A stretch of 53,960 nt of DNA from Verrucomicrobiia bacterium (GTDB lineage Bacteria > Verrucomicrobiota > Verrucomicrobiia > Verrucomicrobiales > Akkermansiaceae). How positions within the stretch are numbered: the stretch's first letter is position 1; every line of letters starts with the position of its first letter. The notes beneath the pieces were generated by a model, which was not told the origin of the DNA, searched no databases, and was given only the letters and a program-made list of their open reading frames with translations. The position numbers were made by a program, and so were the translations under genes. The stretch is taken from positions 1 to 53,960 of the forward strand of contig CANHQJ010000025.1 of assembly GCA_947462875.1 (NCBI GenBank), written 5' to 3'. Below, one piece after another: positions 46,187 to 53,818 of the stretch.

Positions 46187-47116
46187 TCAATCGACTTTCT
46201 CCACCAGCACCTTCACCGACATCAGGCACTGCGCCGTGCCGCGATACGCGCCTTTGACGGGGGCCACGTCATCGTAGTCCCTGCCCACCGCCACCTTGAC
46301 GTAGCGTTCATCCGCCAGCGTGCCGTTGGTGGGATCGTAGCCGATCCAGCCGACATACGGCAGATAAACCTCGCACCACGCATGGGAAGCCTGCGCCCCC
46401 ACCAGCATGTCGGTCGGGCCATTGTACAAATACCCCGAAGCATAACGGGCCGGCAGCGCCACCGCACGACACAGGGCCACCATCATGTGGGAAAAATCCT
46501 GACAAACCCCCGCGCGGATCGCAAACGATTGCTCCAGGCGCGTGTTGACCAGCGTGGCACCGGGTTGATAGTGGAAATTTTGATGGATCCAGTGCATGAA
46601 GGCCAACGCCTGCTGATGCAGCGAGTCGATGCCGTGCGACAGATCGATCGCCAATCGCCAAATTTCCGGATGGTGCGATACGAGCGAACTGTCTTGCAAA
46701 AACGACCACGTGCGCTCGCGCGTGGAAGGATCCGCGAGATCGGCCTTGGTCGCCAGCATGCTGCGTTCGGGAATCACCAGCGGCAGATTGAGCACGCGCA
46801 AGCGGCTGAGCACTTCCAGGCGCGTATGCGGCTTGAGCATCTCGAAATGATGCGTGATGTTTTGGAACAGATCGCTGAACCGCCGCATGCGCGTGGGCGG
46901 CAAGATGCGTATCGTGGAGGAAATGGTCCGTTGGAATGGAAACGTGCGTGGCTCCAGATGCAGCGTGTTCACGCTATCCACCACCGGTGCCGCGTATTCG
47001 AACAAAGTGGCATGTGTCACTTGTAATTTCGTTCCAATCATAGGCGGCAGACTGTATGGAGCAATCAGCTGTTGTTGGCAAGCCTCTTGCGGTGCATCGC
47101 CCTCGGTAGGACTCAT
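46187..47116 (-). CDS. Transglutaminase-like cysteine peptidase
   Basis: A 309-aa transglutaminase-family protein. An N-terminal beta domain (THATLFEYAAPVVDSVNTLH) precedes the core with the triad Cys in RAGVCQDFSHMM, His in ASHAWCEVY and Asp in GYDPTNG. Such proteins usually act as peptidases or amidases. The ATG at 47,116 overlaps the alpha-E stop by 4 bp (ATGA), which settles the start; a further ATG 25 codons on (MIGTKLQVTH) is the weaker choice. No signal peptide is seen. It forms a conserved set with the two genes upstream. Confidence 0.92.
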   Translation of the reverse strand: MSPTEGDAPQEACQQQLIAPYSLPPMIGTKLQVTHATLFEYAAPVVDSVNTLHLEPRTFPFQRTISSTIRILPPTRMRRFSDLFQNITHHFEMLKPHTRLEVLSRLRVLNLPLVIPERSMLATKADLADPSTRERTWSFLQDSSLVSHHPEIWRLAIDLSHGIDSLHQQALAFMHWIHQNFHYQPGATLVNTRLEQSFAIRAGVCQDFSHMMVALCRAVALPARYASGYLYNGPTDMLVGAQASHAWCEVYLPYVGWIGYDPTNGTLADERYVKVAVGRDYDDVAPVKGAYRGTAQCLMSVKVLVEKVD

Positions 47117-48135
47117 TGTTGCTCCTGCTCCTGTTGGTATTTCCAAGCCCGCATGGTGGCGGCGCTGTGATTGGTGGGCAGTGAGGTGTCGATCACATGA
47201 GGCATGAGGACGTAACTTTCAAACACCGCATCGCCGATGATGTTGAACTGCGTCTGCAGACCATCCAGCGCCTCGTGCAAGCCAGCGCTGAGAAACTCAT
47301 CCACCACGCCATAATTCAGCCGTCCCATGATTTGCCCGGTAGTGCGCTCGGCATTGTCGCTGTAGTCTCCCTGGAGAGTGCCGGAGATCGAATGCAGGCA
47401 ATGCTCCACACGCGTCATGCAATAGCGCACGCTGCGCGGGAAGGTGCGGGAAAAAATCAACAAATCCACGACTTTTCGCGGTTCGACCATGCCCGCATGG
47501 AGCGAGCGATACACGCCCATCGCACCGCAGGAGCGCACGATCGCGTTCCAGTGCATCGCCGTGGGCGCGGATGCGGGGAGAAAGGTGGAGATGTCGAGGA
47601 AGCGCGTGGTTTTGTCCGCCCGCTCCAGGTGACGTCCCAGGTCCATGAAATCCCAGCCCATGCCGCGATCGATCGTGGCGGCTGCAATGCCTTGGAAGGT
47701 GAAAACCGATCGCCGGATCAGGCCGTAAAACCGCGGCGGATCATCACGCAGCATTTTTTCCGCATCCTTGGAATTCAGGAAGAGATACAGAGAATTCAGT
47801 TCCTCCCACAACTCATCGGAAAGCTGATCGCGCACGGTGCGGGCATTTTCCCTCGCCTGCACCAGACAGGAAACAATGCTGTTCGGGTTGCGGCGGTCAT
47901 CGGTCAGGAACCGGATCACATCGGCACTGTGGCCGTTGCCATACAATTCGGTGTAGAGCACATCGTCGCCGGCGCTCCACACGATCGGCATCCAGAAATC
48001 CCGCAGACGCTCGCTATCCAGCCGCTCCCAGTCCAACAACAATTGCTCGTTGACGTCGATCAATCGCGCCAGGTTGTCGGCCCGTTCGACATACCGCACC
48101 ATCCAATACAGCGTATTTGCTACTCGTGATAACAT
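47113..48135 (-). CDS. Alpha-E domain protein
   Basis: A 340-aa all-helical protein starting MLSRVANTLYWMVRYVERAD, the hallmark of alpha-E (DUF403) proteins. Its biochemical role is unknown. It is nearly always beside a circularly permuted ATP-grasp and a transglutaminase, as here. The ATG at 48,135 has an AGGA site about 10 nt upstream. Coupling to the transglutaminase gene by ATGA and a 24-bp gap after the ATP-grasp gene show one operon. Confidence 0.93.
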   Translation of the reverse strand: MLSRVANTLYWMVRYVERADNLARLIDVNEQLLLDWERLDSERLRDFWMPIVWSAGDDVLYTELYGNGHSADVIRFLTDDRRNPNSIVSCLVQARENARTVRDQLSDELWEELNSLYLFLNSKDAEKMLRDDPPRFYGLIRRSVFTFQGIAAATIDRGMGWDFMDLGRHLERADKTTRFLDISTFLPASAPTAMHWNAIVRSCGAMGVYRSLHAGMVEPRKVVDLLIFSRTFPRSVRYCMTRVEHCLHSISGTLQGDYSDNAERTTGQIMGRLNYGVVDEFLSAGLHEALDGLQTQFNIIGDAVFESYVLMPHVIDTSLPTNHSAATMRAWKYQQEQEQQ

Positions 48136-48159
48136 CGTTTTGTTTCCTGAAAATTTTTC

Positions 48160-49599
48160 TCAGCTCCGCAGCACCCAGGTGTCCTTGCTGCCTCCTCCTT
48201 GCGAGGAATTCACCACCAACGAACCCTTTGTCAGCGCCACCCGCGTCAGCCCGCCCGGGACGATTTTCACATCTTCCCCATAAATGATGTACGGACGCAA
48301 ATCCACGTGACGGCCGGACATTTCCTCACCCGTCCACGTCGGCGACTGCGAGAGCGAGACCACCGGCTGCGCGATGTAATTGCGCGGATCCTCGATCAGC
48401 TTTTCGCGAAATTCCGCGATCTCCTTTTTGCTCGCCGATGGACCCATCAGCATGCCGTAGCCACCGGATTCATTCGCAGCCTTCACCACCAATTCCGGCA
48501 AGTGATCCAAGATATAGGACAAATCCTTTTTCTCCGAGGCCAGATACGTTTCCACATTCGGCAGGATCGGATCCTGGCCGAGATAATACTCGATCATTTT
48601 CGGCACAAACGTGTACATCACCTTGTCATCCGCCACCCCGGTGCCCACCGCATTGGCCAGCGCCACATTGCCCGCACGATACGCGCTCATCAGCCCGGGA
48701 ACGCCGAGCATCGAATCCTTGCGGAATACAATCGGGTCGATGAAGTCATCGTCGATGCGGCGGTAGATCACGTCCACACGCTGCAAGCCCTTGGTCGTGC
48801 GCATGAAGACAAACTGATCCACCACCACCAGGTCACGCCCCTCCACGATGGGGATGCCCATCTCCCGCGCCAAATAACAATGTTCGAAATAGGCGCTATT
48901 ATGACACCCGGGCGTCAGCAGCACACACACCGGATCGCTCTCCCGCACGGGCGAAATGTAGCGCAGCATGTTCAGCAGCTCGCGTGGATAGGCATCCAGC
49001 GGACGCACGTCCGATGTCTCGAAAAGCGACGGAAACGCCCGCTTGAGCGCATTGCGATTTTCCAGCAAATAGGAAGCTCCCGAGGGACAGCGGCCATTGT
49101 CTTCGAGCACATAAAAGTTCCCATCTCCCCCGCGCACCAGGTCCGAGCCGCAAATGTGGATGTAGATGTCTTTCGGCACATCCATCCCGCGGAAGGCCTC
49201 GCGGAAATTTTTCGCCTCGTCCACATACATGCGCGGAATCGTGCCGTCGTTGAGTATGTGCTGATCGTGGTAAATGTCGTGGAGAAACAGATTCAGCGCA
49301 ATGATCCGCTGCGTCAGCCCCGCTTCCAAGTGCTCCCACTCCGCCGCCGTCAACACACGCGGCACCGGGTCGAAGGGAAAAATCCGTTCCGTCCCCTTCT
49401 CATCGTGATAGACATTGAAGGTAATGCCCTGGCGCAGGAAATACATGTCGGAAGCCGCCTTGCGCTCTTCGAATTCTTTGCGGGTCAATCCTTCAAACAC
49501 TTGATGCAGCGACCGGCAACAGGGCCGCACCGTGCCGTCGGATTCGAACATCTCATCATAGCCAGCCCAAGGGGTATATCCGGTAAAAAGCGTATTCAC
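48160..49599 (-). CDS. Circularly permuted type 2 ATP-grasp protein
   Basis: A 479-aa protein. YDEMFESDGTVRPCCRSLHQ near the start, then ICGSDLVRGGDGNFYVLEDN and KAANESGGYGMLMGPSAS near residue 385 fit the DUF404/DUF407 circularly permuted ATP-grasp family, proposed to be an amino acid or peptide ligase that uses ATP. With the alpha-E and transglutaminase proteins it was suggested, from comparative genomics (Iyer, Aravind and colleagues), to make or process a peptide-like product. The start is a GTG at 49,599 with GAGGGG 11 nt upstream. It leads the operon. Confidence 0.93.
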   Translation of the reverse strand: MNTLFTGYTPWAGYDEMFESDGTVRPCCRSLHQVFEGLTRKEFEERKAASDMYFLRQGITFNVYHDEKGTERIFPFDPVPRVLTAAEWEHLEAGLTQRIIALNLFLHDIYHDQHILNDGTIPRMYVDEAKNFREAFRGMDVPKDIYIHICGSDLVRGGDGNFYVLEDNGRCPSGASYLLENRNALKRAFPSLFETSDVRPLDAYPRELLNMLRYISPVRESDPVCVLLTPGCHNSAYFEHCYLAREMGIPIVEGRDLVVVDQFVFMRTTKGLQRVDVIYRRIDDDFIDPIVFRKDSMLGVPGLMSAYRAGNVALANAVGTGVADDKVMYTFVPKMIEYYLGQDPILPNVETYLASEKKDLSYILDHLPELVVKAANESGGYGMLMGPSASKKEIAEFREKLIEDPRNYIAQPVVSLSQSPTWTGEEMSGRHVDLRPYIIYGEDVKIVPGGLTRVALTKGSLVVNSSQGGGSKDTWVLRS

Positions 49600-49800
49600 G
49601 GGTTTGTATTCCCCTCACTAAGCAGGCAGCTTGCCAACTCTGTAAAAAAGATTCCACCGCTCTGCTCTCTCATCTTTTCCGGATAAAATCACGCTCGCGG
49701 ATTACTTGCCGCGCCGCCAGTCAAAAGGGCTTTGTGAAGTTTTTCACAAGACATCATGTCGATGACCCATGTAGATTCCATAAGGTGCCGCGCCTACGCT

Positions 49801-49827
49801 CCTGACTTTGGTTAATGATCAAGCCAT
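49801..49827 (+). promoter_or_regulatory. Conserved upstream block of the first beta-barrel gene
   Basis: CCTGACTTTRGYTAATRATY followed by AAGCCAT, shared with 50,906-50,932 with four transitions in 27 bp. An A-run, a T-run and then CTTGC follow in both. It probably holds promoter or regulator-binding sites; the exact -35 and -10 are not clear. The rest of 49,600-49,889 shows no gene. Confidence 0.5.
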
Positions 49828-49889
49828 CTTAAAAAAAAACGATTTTTTTTCTTGCCATGATACATGTGTCAATTAAGAATTCTTTCGCT

Positions 49890-50561
49890 ATGAAGCATGT
49901 AACACTAATTGCAACTATCGGCTCCGTGACTGCTATCGCATTCGCTGGAGAACCTGCTCCCGTTCAAACCGCTACAGCTCCTGCTCCCGCTCCTGCCCTC
50001 GGTGGTTGGTTTGCTGGCGCTGGCTTCGGTCAATTCGACTCTGAGGGCAGCCTCGGCGAACTCACCAACGATATCGACTTTGATATGTATTCCTTGCATA
50101 TTGGTCGCAATCTGGGCACCCAGTTTCTTGGCTGCGATCTAGCCACTTACTTGGAAGTTGGCTACCTCGACGGTGATACCAATGCCACCATTCCAGCGCC
50201 ATTGCCCATCCCACCACTTCTTCCACTTCCGCCTACCGTTGCCGACGTTGACGTTGAAATCATTCCGATCACCCTCAACCTTCTTGCTGAGCGCACTCTG
50301 TTCTCCGGCATCAAAGGATACATCAGCGGTGGCATCGGTTACGCTTTCACCGAAACATCATTCTCCGGCAACAGCGACTCCGACGGCGGTTTCTACGCTC
50401 AAGCCTCCATCGGCTTGGCATACGACATCAACGAGCAGTGGGAAATTTACGGCGGCGCTCGTTACATCTACCTCGGCGACCTAGAAATCGGCGGCGGTCT
50501 TGGTGATGCGGAGCTCGACGACAGCGTTGGCTACGAAATTGGCCTTCGTTACAACTTCTAA
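49890..50561 (+). CDS. Outer-membrane beta-barrel protein, copy 1
   Basis: A 223-aa protein. Signal peptide MKHVTLIATIGSVTAIAFAG, a Pro/Ala-rich linker (APVQTATAPAPAPALGG), then alternating beta strands: GGWFAGAGFGQF, TYLEVGYLDGD, KGYISGGIGYAFTE, YAQASIGLAYDIN, YGGARYIYLGD and a C-terminal strand VGYEIGLRYNF ending in Phe, as outer-membrane barrels do. It resembles the small OmpA/OmpW-like 8-strand porin-type barrels. A Pro-rich loop near residue 105 is absent from copy 2. The start is the ATG at 49,890, from the signal peptide; no Shine-Dalgarno is seen. Function unknown. Confidence 0.85.
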   Translation: MKHVTLIATIGSVTAIAFAGEPAPVQTATAPAPAPALGGWFAGAGFGQFDSEGSLGELTNDIDFDMYSLHIGRNLGTQFLGCDLATYLEVGYLDGDTNATIPAPLPIPPLLPLPPTVADVDVEIIPITLNLLAERTLFSGIKGYISGGIGYAFTETSFSGNSDSDGGFYAQASIGLAYDINEQWEIYGGARYIYLGDLEIGGGLGDAELDDSVGYEIGLRYNF

Positions 50562-50590
50562 TAAAAAGCTGCGTCTACCATAAATACTTC

Positions 50591-50620
50591 AAGGCATGGG
50601 TTTCGACCCATGCCTTTTTT
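50591..50620 (+). terminator. Terminator of beta-barrel gene 1
   Basis: GGCATGGGT-TTCG-ACCCATGCC followed by TTTTTT, a perfect 9-bp stem. Nearly the same hairpin follows copy 2. From 50,621 to 50,905 I see no gene, only AT-rich sequence. Confidence 0.95.
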
Positions 50621-50905
50621 GCGGCTGTTAAACGAGCCAACAAGGGATACCAAAAAGGAACGATGTGCTGGGTTATTCTCCCACCGCAAACCATGAATAA
50701 GCATCCGAAAGAAAAAAATCCTCACACTTGATTGATTTCTTGTTTTCCCATCCGGACTTTTCATTTCTCAAATGTGAGGGGGCGGTTCTTTTTTTATTGC
50801 GGACCTATGCATTCATGTTGCCAGCGCCTGACCTCGTCAACTTGACGGTCATGCAGAACAATCCAACGGCATCGGATCAAACAATTCAGAAGATTGCGCC
50901 GCCTT

Positions 50906-50932
50906 CCTGACTTTAGCTAATAATTAAGCCAT
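50906..50932 (+). promoter_or_regulatory. Conserved upstream block of the second beta-barrel gene
   Basis: Partner of 49,801-49,827. Differences are only transitions, in a pattern that keeps AAT and AAGCCAT fixed. It lies 60 nt before the ATG at 50,993, as in copy 1. Confidence 0.5.
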
Positions 50933-50992
50933 ATGAAAAAAAATTATTATTTTCTTGCTAACTGCGATCAAATGACAAAAATGTTTTTTGCT

Positions 50993-51739
50993 ATGAAGCT
51001 ACTAACACTTATTACTGCTGCCGGCTCCGTGACTGCTACCGCATTCGCAGGAGAAACCGCTCCCGTTCAAACCGCTCCCGCTCCCGCTCCTACCCTTGGT
51101 GGTTGGTTCGCTGGTGTTGGCTTCGGTCAATTCGAATCCGAGAGCAATCTCGATCGCATTGCCAACGAGGCCGATCCAGATGGCTTGGGCTTCGGTTACC
51201 TGGCTAACGGCGGTCCTACACTCCGTGCACCGAGCGGAAGCTACGGCGACCACTACGGTATCGATGACTTCGAGTTCGACATGTACACGCTGCACGTCGG
51301 TCGTGACCTCGGTGCCCAGTTTCTCGGCTGCGATCTCGCCGCTTACCTGGAAGTGGGCTACCTCGATGGCGAAGCGAACATGAGCTACCGTCGTTTCCTC
51401 TCCTCTCCTTTGCAGAGCGCTGGTATTGACATCGACATCATCCCCATCACCCTGAACCTGCTGGCTGAGCGCACTCTGTTCGCTGGTATCAAAGGTTACA
51501 TCAGCGGTGGTATCGGTTATGCTTTCACCGATTCCAAATTCCTCGGTCAATCCGACACCGACGGTGGTTTCTACGCACAAGCCTCCATTGGCTTGGCCTA
51601 CGACATCAACGACAACTGGGAAATCTACGGCGGTGCCCGTTACCTGTTCCTCGGCGACCTTGATCTGGGCGATAGCGTCGGCGGTGCCGAGCTCGATGAC
51701 AGCATCGGCTACGAAATCGGCCTGCGCTACAACTTCTAA
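50993..51739 (+). CDS. Outer-membrane beta-barrel protein, copy 2
   Basis: A 248-aa paralogue of the preceding gene. Signal peptide MKLLTLITAAGSVTATAFAG, the same linker and barrel strands (GGWFAGVGFGQF, AYLEVGYLDGE, IKGYISGGIGYAFTD, YAQASIGLAYDIND, IGYEIGLRYNF). It has about 28 extra residues (GFGYLANGGPTLRAPSGSYG region) in an early loop and a different, non-proline loop near residue 145. Loops differ while strands are conserved, as expected for surface-exposed loops. The start is the ATG at 50,993, from the signal peptide. Confidence 0.85.
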   Translation: MKLLTLITAAGSVTATAFAGETAPVQTAPAPAPTLGGWFAGVGFGQFESESNLDRIANEADPDGLGFGYLANGGPTLRAPSGSYGDHYGIDDFEFDMYTLHVGRDLGAQFLGCDLAAYLEVGYLDGEANMSYRRFLSSPLQSAGIDIDIIPITLNLLAERTLFAGIKGYISGGIGYAFTDSKFLGQSDTDGGFYAQASIGLAYDINDNWEIYGGARYLFLGDLDLGDSVGGAELDDSIGYEIGLRYNF

Positions 51740-51768
51740 TTAAAGTTGCGTCTAGCACAAAACACCTT

Positions 51769-51798
51769 AAGGCATGGGCTGCGGCCCATGCCTTTTTT
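51769..51798 (+). terminator. Terminator of beta-barrel gene 2
   Basis: GGCATGGGC-TGCG-GCCCATGCC with TTTTTT. The stem differs from copy 1 by one compensated pair (T-A to C-G). Confidence 0.95.
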
Positions 51799-51996
51799 GC
51801 GTGAATGGACTGCCATCAGCCATCGGAAACCACACTTCCCCTCCGGTGACAACGGTCACGAAAGTGTCAAAAAAAAGAAAAAAGAGCAGCACAACCGCCT
51901 GCGGATTGGAGCCTTATTGGTGTTCGACTCTCTGAGAATGTCACCCCCCTCCACCGGGCATCACGCCTGGCAGCCTCGGACCTGCTGATTCCGGGC

Positions 51997-52082
51997 AAAA
52001 ATGAAGCGGCCCGATCAGAAAGCCTAGGAAAAACCCAAAACCTAGTGCGTATTGATCGGACCGCCTTTGTCGACTTGCGACA
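51997..52082 (-). ncRNA. Candidate structured small RNA, copy A
   Basis: On the minus strand GCGGTCCGATCA (52,053-52,064) pairs with TGATCGGGCCGC (52,006-52,017) through 12 pairs. Inside, CTAGG/CCTAG closes a 12-nt loop TTTTGGGTTTTT. TTCATTTTT follows as a weak terminator tract. One outer pair is U-G on this strand but C-A on the other, which favours minus-strand transcription. A promoter lies just upstream. The predicted transcript is about 86 nt. No open frame fits. It may instead be a terminator-like repeat. Confidence 0.5.
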
Positions 52083-52087
52083 CACGA

Positions 52088-52115
52088 AGCATAATCAATT
52101 GTGCGATTACGTCAA
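52088..52115 (-). promoter_or_regulatory. Candidate promoter of small RNA copy A
   Basis: TTGACG (52,110-52,115), 16 nt, TATGCT (52,088-52,093) on the minus strand; predicted start near 52,082, about 17 nt before the outer stem. Confidence 0.5.
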
Positions 52116-52196
52116 CACTTTTTTTACTTTTTTTTGATTTTTTTCGAGTCGCTATGCCCCCCCTCAAAACGAACAGCTTTCCGTGCCCCGAAGCAC

Positions 52197-52282
52197 AAAA
52201 AAAGCGGCCCAGTCGAGCAATGCAGGAAAAACCCAAAACCTGACACTACTGACTGGACCGCCAGTTGAAGAAATCCGAGAAC
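52197..52282 (-). ncRNA. Candidate structured small RNA, copy B
   Basis: The same plan as copy A, exactly 200 bp away. GCGGTCCAGTC pairs with GACTGGGCCGC (again one U-G), CAGG/CCTG closes the identical 12-nt loop, and TTTTTTT follows. Compared with copy A, pairs in both stems have changed on both sides, keeping the fold. Its promoter is weak: TTCAAG (52,311-52,316), 17 nt, TAGTTG (52,288-52,293), with a palindrome in the spacer. It may alternatively be the terminator of the acyltransferase gene upstream. Confidence 0.45.
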
Positions 52283-52293
52283 CCCCTCAACTA

Positions 52294-52307
52294 CGGACCG
52301 TGGTCCG
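52294..52307. promoter_or_regulatory. 14-bp palindrome upstream of small RNA copy B
   Basis: CGGACCGTGGTCCG, a perfect inverted repeat apart from the central GT. It lies in the 17-nt spacer of the weak promoter before copy B and could be an operator or a small hairpin. The rest of 52,308-52,414 shows no gene. Confidence 0.4.
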
Positions 52308-52414
52308 AGACTTGAAAAACACCAGCAAGTCAGAAACCGACCAATGTCGACAGGTTTACCTAGTTATGAATCACATTCTTTCGAAAATGTGAAAAAAAAT
52401 CTCATTCAGCGCGA

Positions 52415-53596
52415 TCAGGGCGTCAATAAGTCCAGCAATTTCCTGCGCAAGTCCCCCATCAGCGGATCCGCCACCCCGCGTTCCCGCTTGGATTCGACCT
52501 CGATCGCCTCGCCCACCGTCATGATCACGCGCATCGGCCGATGAATCGTCGGCCTGCGATTCCCCAGCGCCTCTTCATAGCGCTCCACGGTCTCGATGAT
52601 GCGCTCGGGCGTCGGATCCTGCGCGATGTAGTCGGGCGGAAAATGATACGCCTGCTGCGCCACCTCCAGATCAAACAACATCTTCCAGCGTTGCTCGCGT
52701 TCCTCTTGCGATAGCTCCCCCGCCACCAGCGCCGGCAGCAAGGCCTTGCGCAGATTTTTCACCCGCATCACCACACTCTCCTCGCTGCGCCCCGCCAGAT
52801 ACGCCTGCTCCATCGGTGACAAGACCCGATCCATGAAACGCCCCAGGCGCTGCTCCACCGTTCCCTCCTGCACCACGCCGAAATACTCCACCTCCTTCAG
52901 CCCCAGCAGCCCGTAGCCCAGGCGCGACACCCGCTCGAGAATCGACCCCTGCGATATTTTCCAGCCAAACCGTTTTTCCAGGCTCTCCACCACCGGCCGC
53001 ACAGATGCCTGCCAATCGCCCATAAACCGATACCGAATCGCCAGCGGATGAATCACCACTTTTCCCGCATCCCCCCGCGCCTTCGCCGCACTTCGCGCCA
53101 AAAAAGAAATCCCCTCCTGCAAATGAACCACCCGATCATTCGTCCGCGTGATCACTCCCTCGGGAAAAATCACCAGCGGTCGTTTCGCCGCCGTGAGAAT
53201 CCCCGTCGCCGTCTTCAAGGACTCGCGGTCCATGCCCTCGCGATTCATGCTGAAGGCACCCACGCGCGGCAGCAGCCAGCGCAGCACGGGCGAGCGAAAC
53301 AAATGCGCGCTCGCCATGATGTAGGGCGCACAGCCGATTTCCTTCGACAGGGCCGACAACAACAGCGGGTCACACGGCCGGCAGTGATTCGGTGCGATCA
53401 TGATCCCCTGCCCCGCCGCCATCGAGGCCCGGATCAGCTCGCCGCCACGCAGTTCCACCGACTCGATCCCCCAGTGCTTTTTCAATCGACGCGGCATCCC
53501 CAAGCCCATCACCCACGGCCAAAACCGGCTGTCACGAGGCGGCGTAAATTCATAAGCTTCTTCACTGACAAGCGGCTGCACAAGCGATTCCAGCAA
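52415..53596 (-). CDS. PlsC-type acyltransferase
   Basis: A 393-aa protein with the acyltransferase core: APNHCRPCD (His71 and Asp76 of the H-x4-D site), FSMNREGMDR as the second block and VIFPEGVITR near residue 143 as the third. It should move an acyl chain to a glycerol-phosphate-type acceptor in membrane lipid synthesis. The C-terminal 180 residues, with many charged helices, are longer than in a basic PlsC and of unknown role. The start is a TTG at 53,596; the first in-frame ATG is 29 codons later (MGLGMPRRLKK), so the exact start is uncertain. Confidence 0.85.
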   Translation of the reverse strand: MLESLVQPLVSEEAYEFTPPRDSRFWPWVMGLGMPRRLKKHWGIESVELRGGELIRASMAAGQGIMIAPNHCRPCDPLLLSALSKEIGCAPYIMASAHLFRSPVLRWLLPRVGAFSMNREGMDRESLKTATGILTAAKRPLVIFPEGVITRTNDRVVHLQEGISFLARSAAKARGDAGKVVIHPLAIRYRFMGDWQASVRPVVESLEKRFGWKISQGSILERVSRLGYGLLGLKEVEYFGVVQEGTVEQRLGRFMDRVLSPMEQAYLAGRSEESVVMRVKNLRKALLPALVAGELSQEEREQRWKMLFDLEVAQQAYHFPPDYIAQDPTPERIIETVERYEEALGNRRPTIHRPMRVIMTVGEAIEVESKRERGVADPLMGDLRRKLLDLLTP

Positions 53597-53680
53597 AGGT
53601 CAGAGCCACGGTCGAGGGAATAATTTCGCCCTCTGTTCGCTGAAATCCGCAGAAAAGTGGGTTCTCCCGCGGACTTTTCC

Positions 53681-53709
53681 TTGCCCAAACGAAGGAAAAC
53701 GCCTATCTA
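53681..53709 (+). promoter_or_regulatory. Candidate promoter of tRNA-Ser
   Basis: TTGCCC (53,681-53,686), 17 nt, TATCTA (53,704-53,709); start near 53,716, 15 nt before the tRNA. A GAAAAGT/ACTTTTC hairpin lies just upstream at 53,652-53,679. Confidence 0.5.
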
Positions 53710-53730
53710 GCCTCCGCAACACAATCATCG

Positions 53731-53818
53731 GGAGAGGTGGTAGAGTGGTCGATTGCGCCAGTCTTGAAAACTGGAGAGCCGAAAGGTTCCGTGGGTTCGA
53801 ATCCCACCCTCTCCGCCA
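53731..53818 (+). tRNA. tRNA-Ser (UGA)
   Basis: The acceptor is GGAGAGG/CCTCTCC, the anticodon stem CCAGT/ACTGG has loop CTTGAAA, so the anticodon is TGA, and a long variable arm (GAGCCGAAAGGTTC) marks a class II serine tRNA. The CCA is encoded. Confidence 0.97.

Noticed and set aside
51997-52282. Integron attC sites
   Set aside because: The paired arms lack the conserved GTTRRRY/RYYYAAC core sites and no integrase is near.
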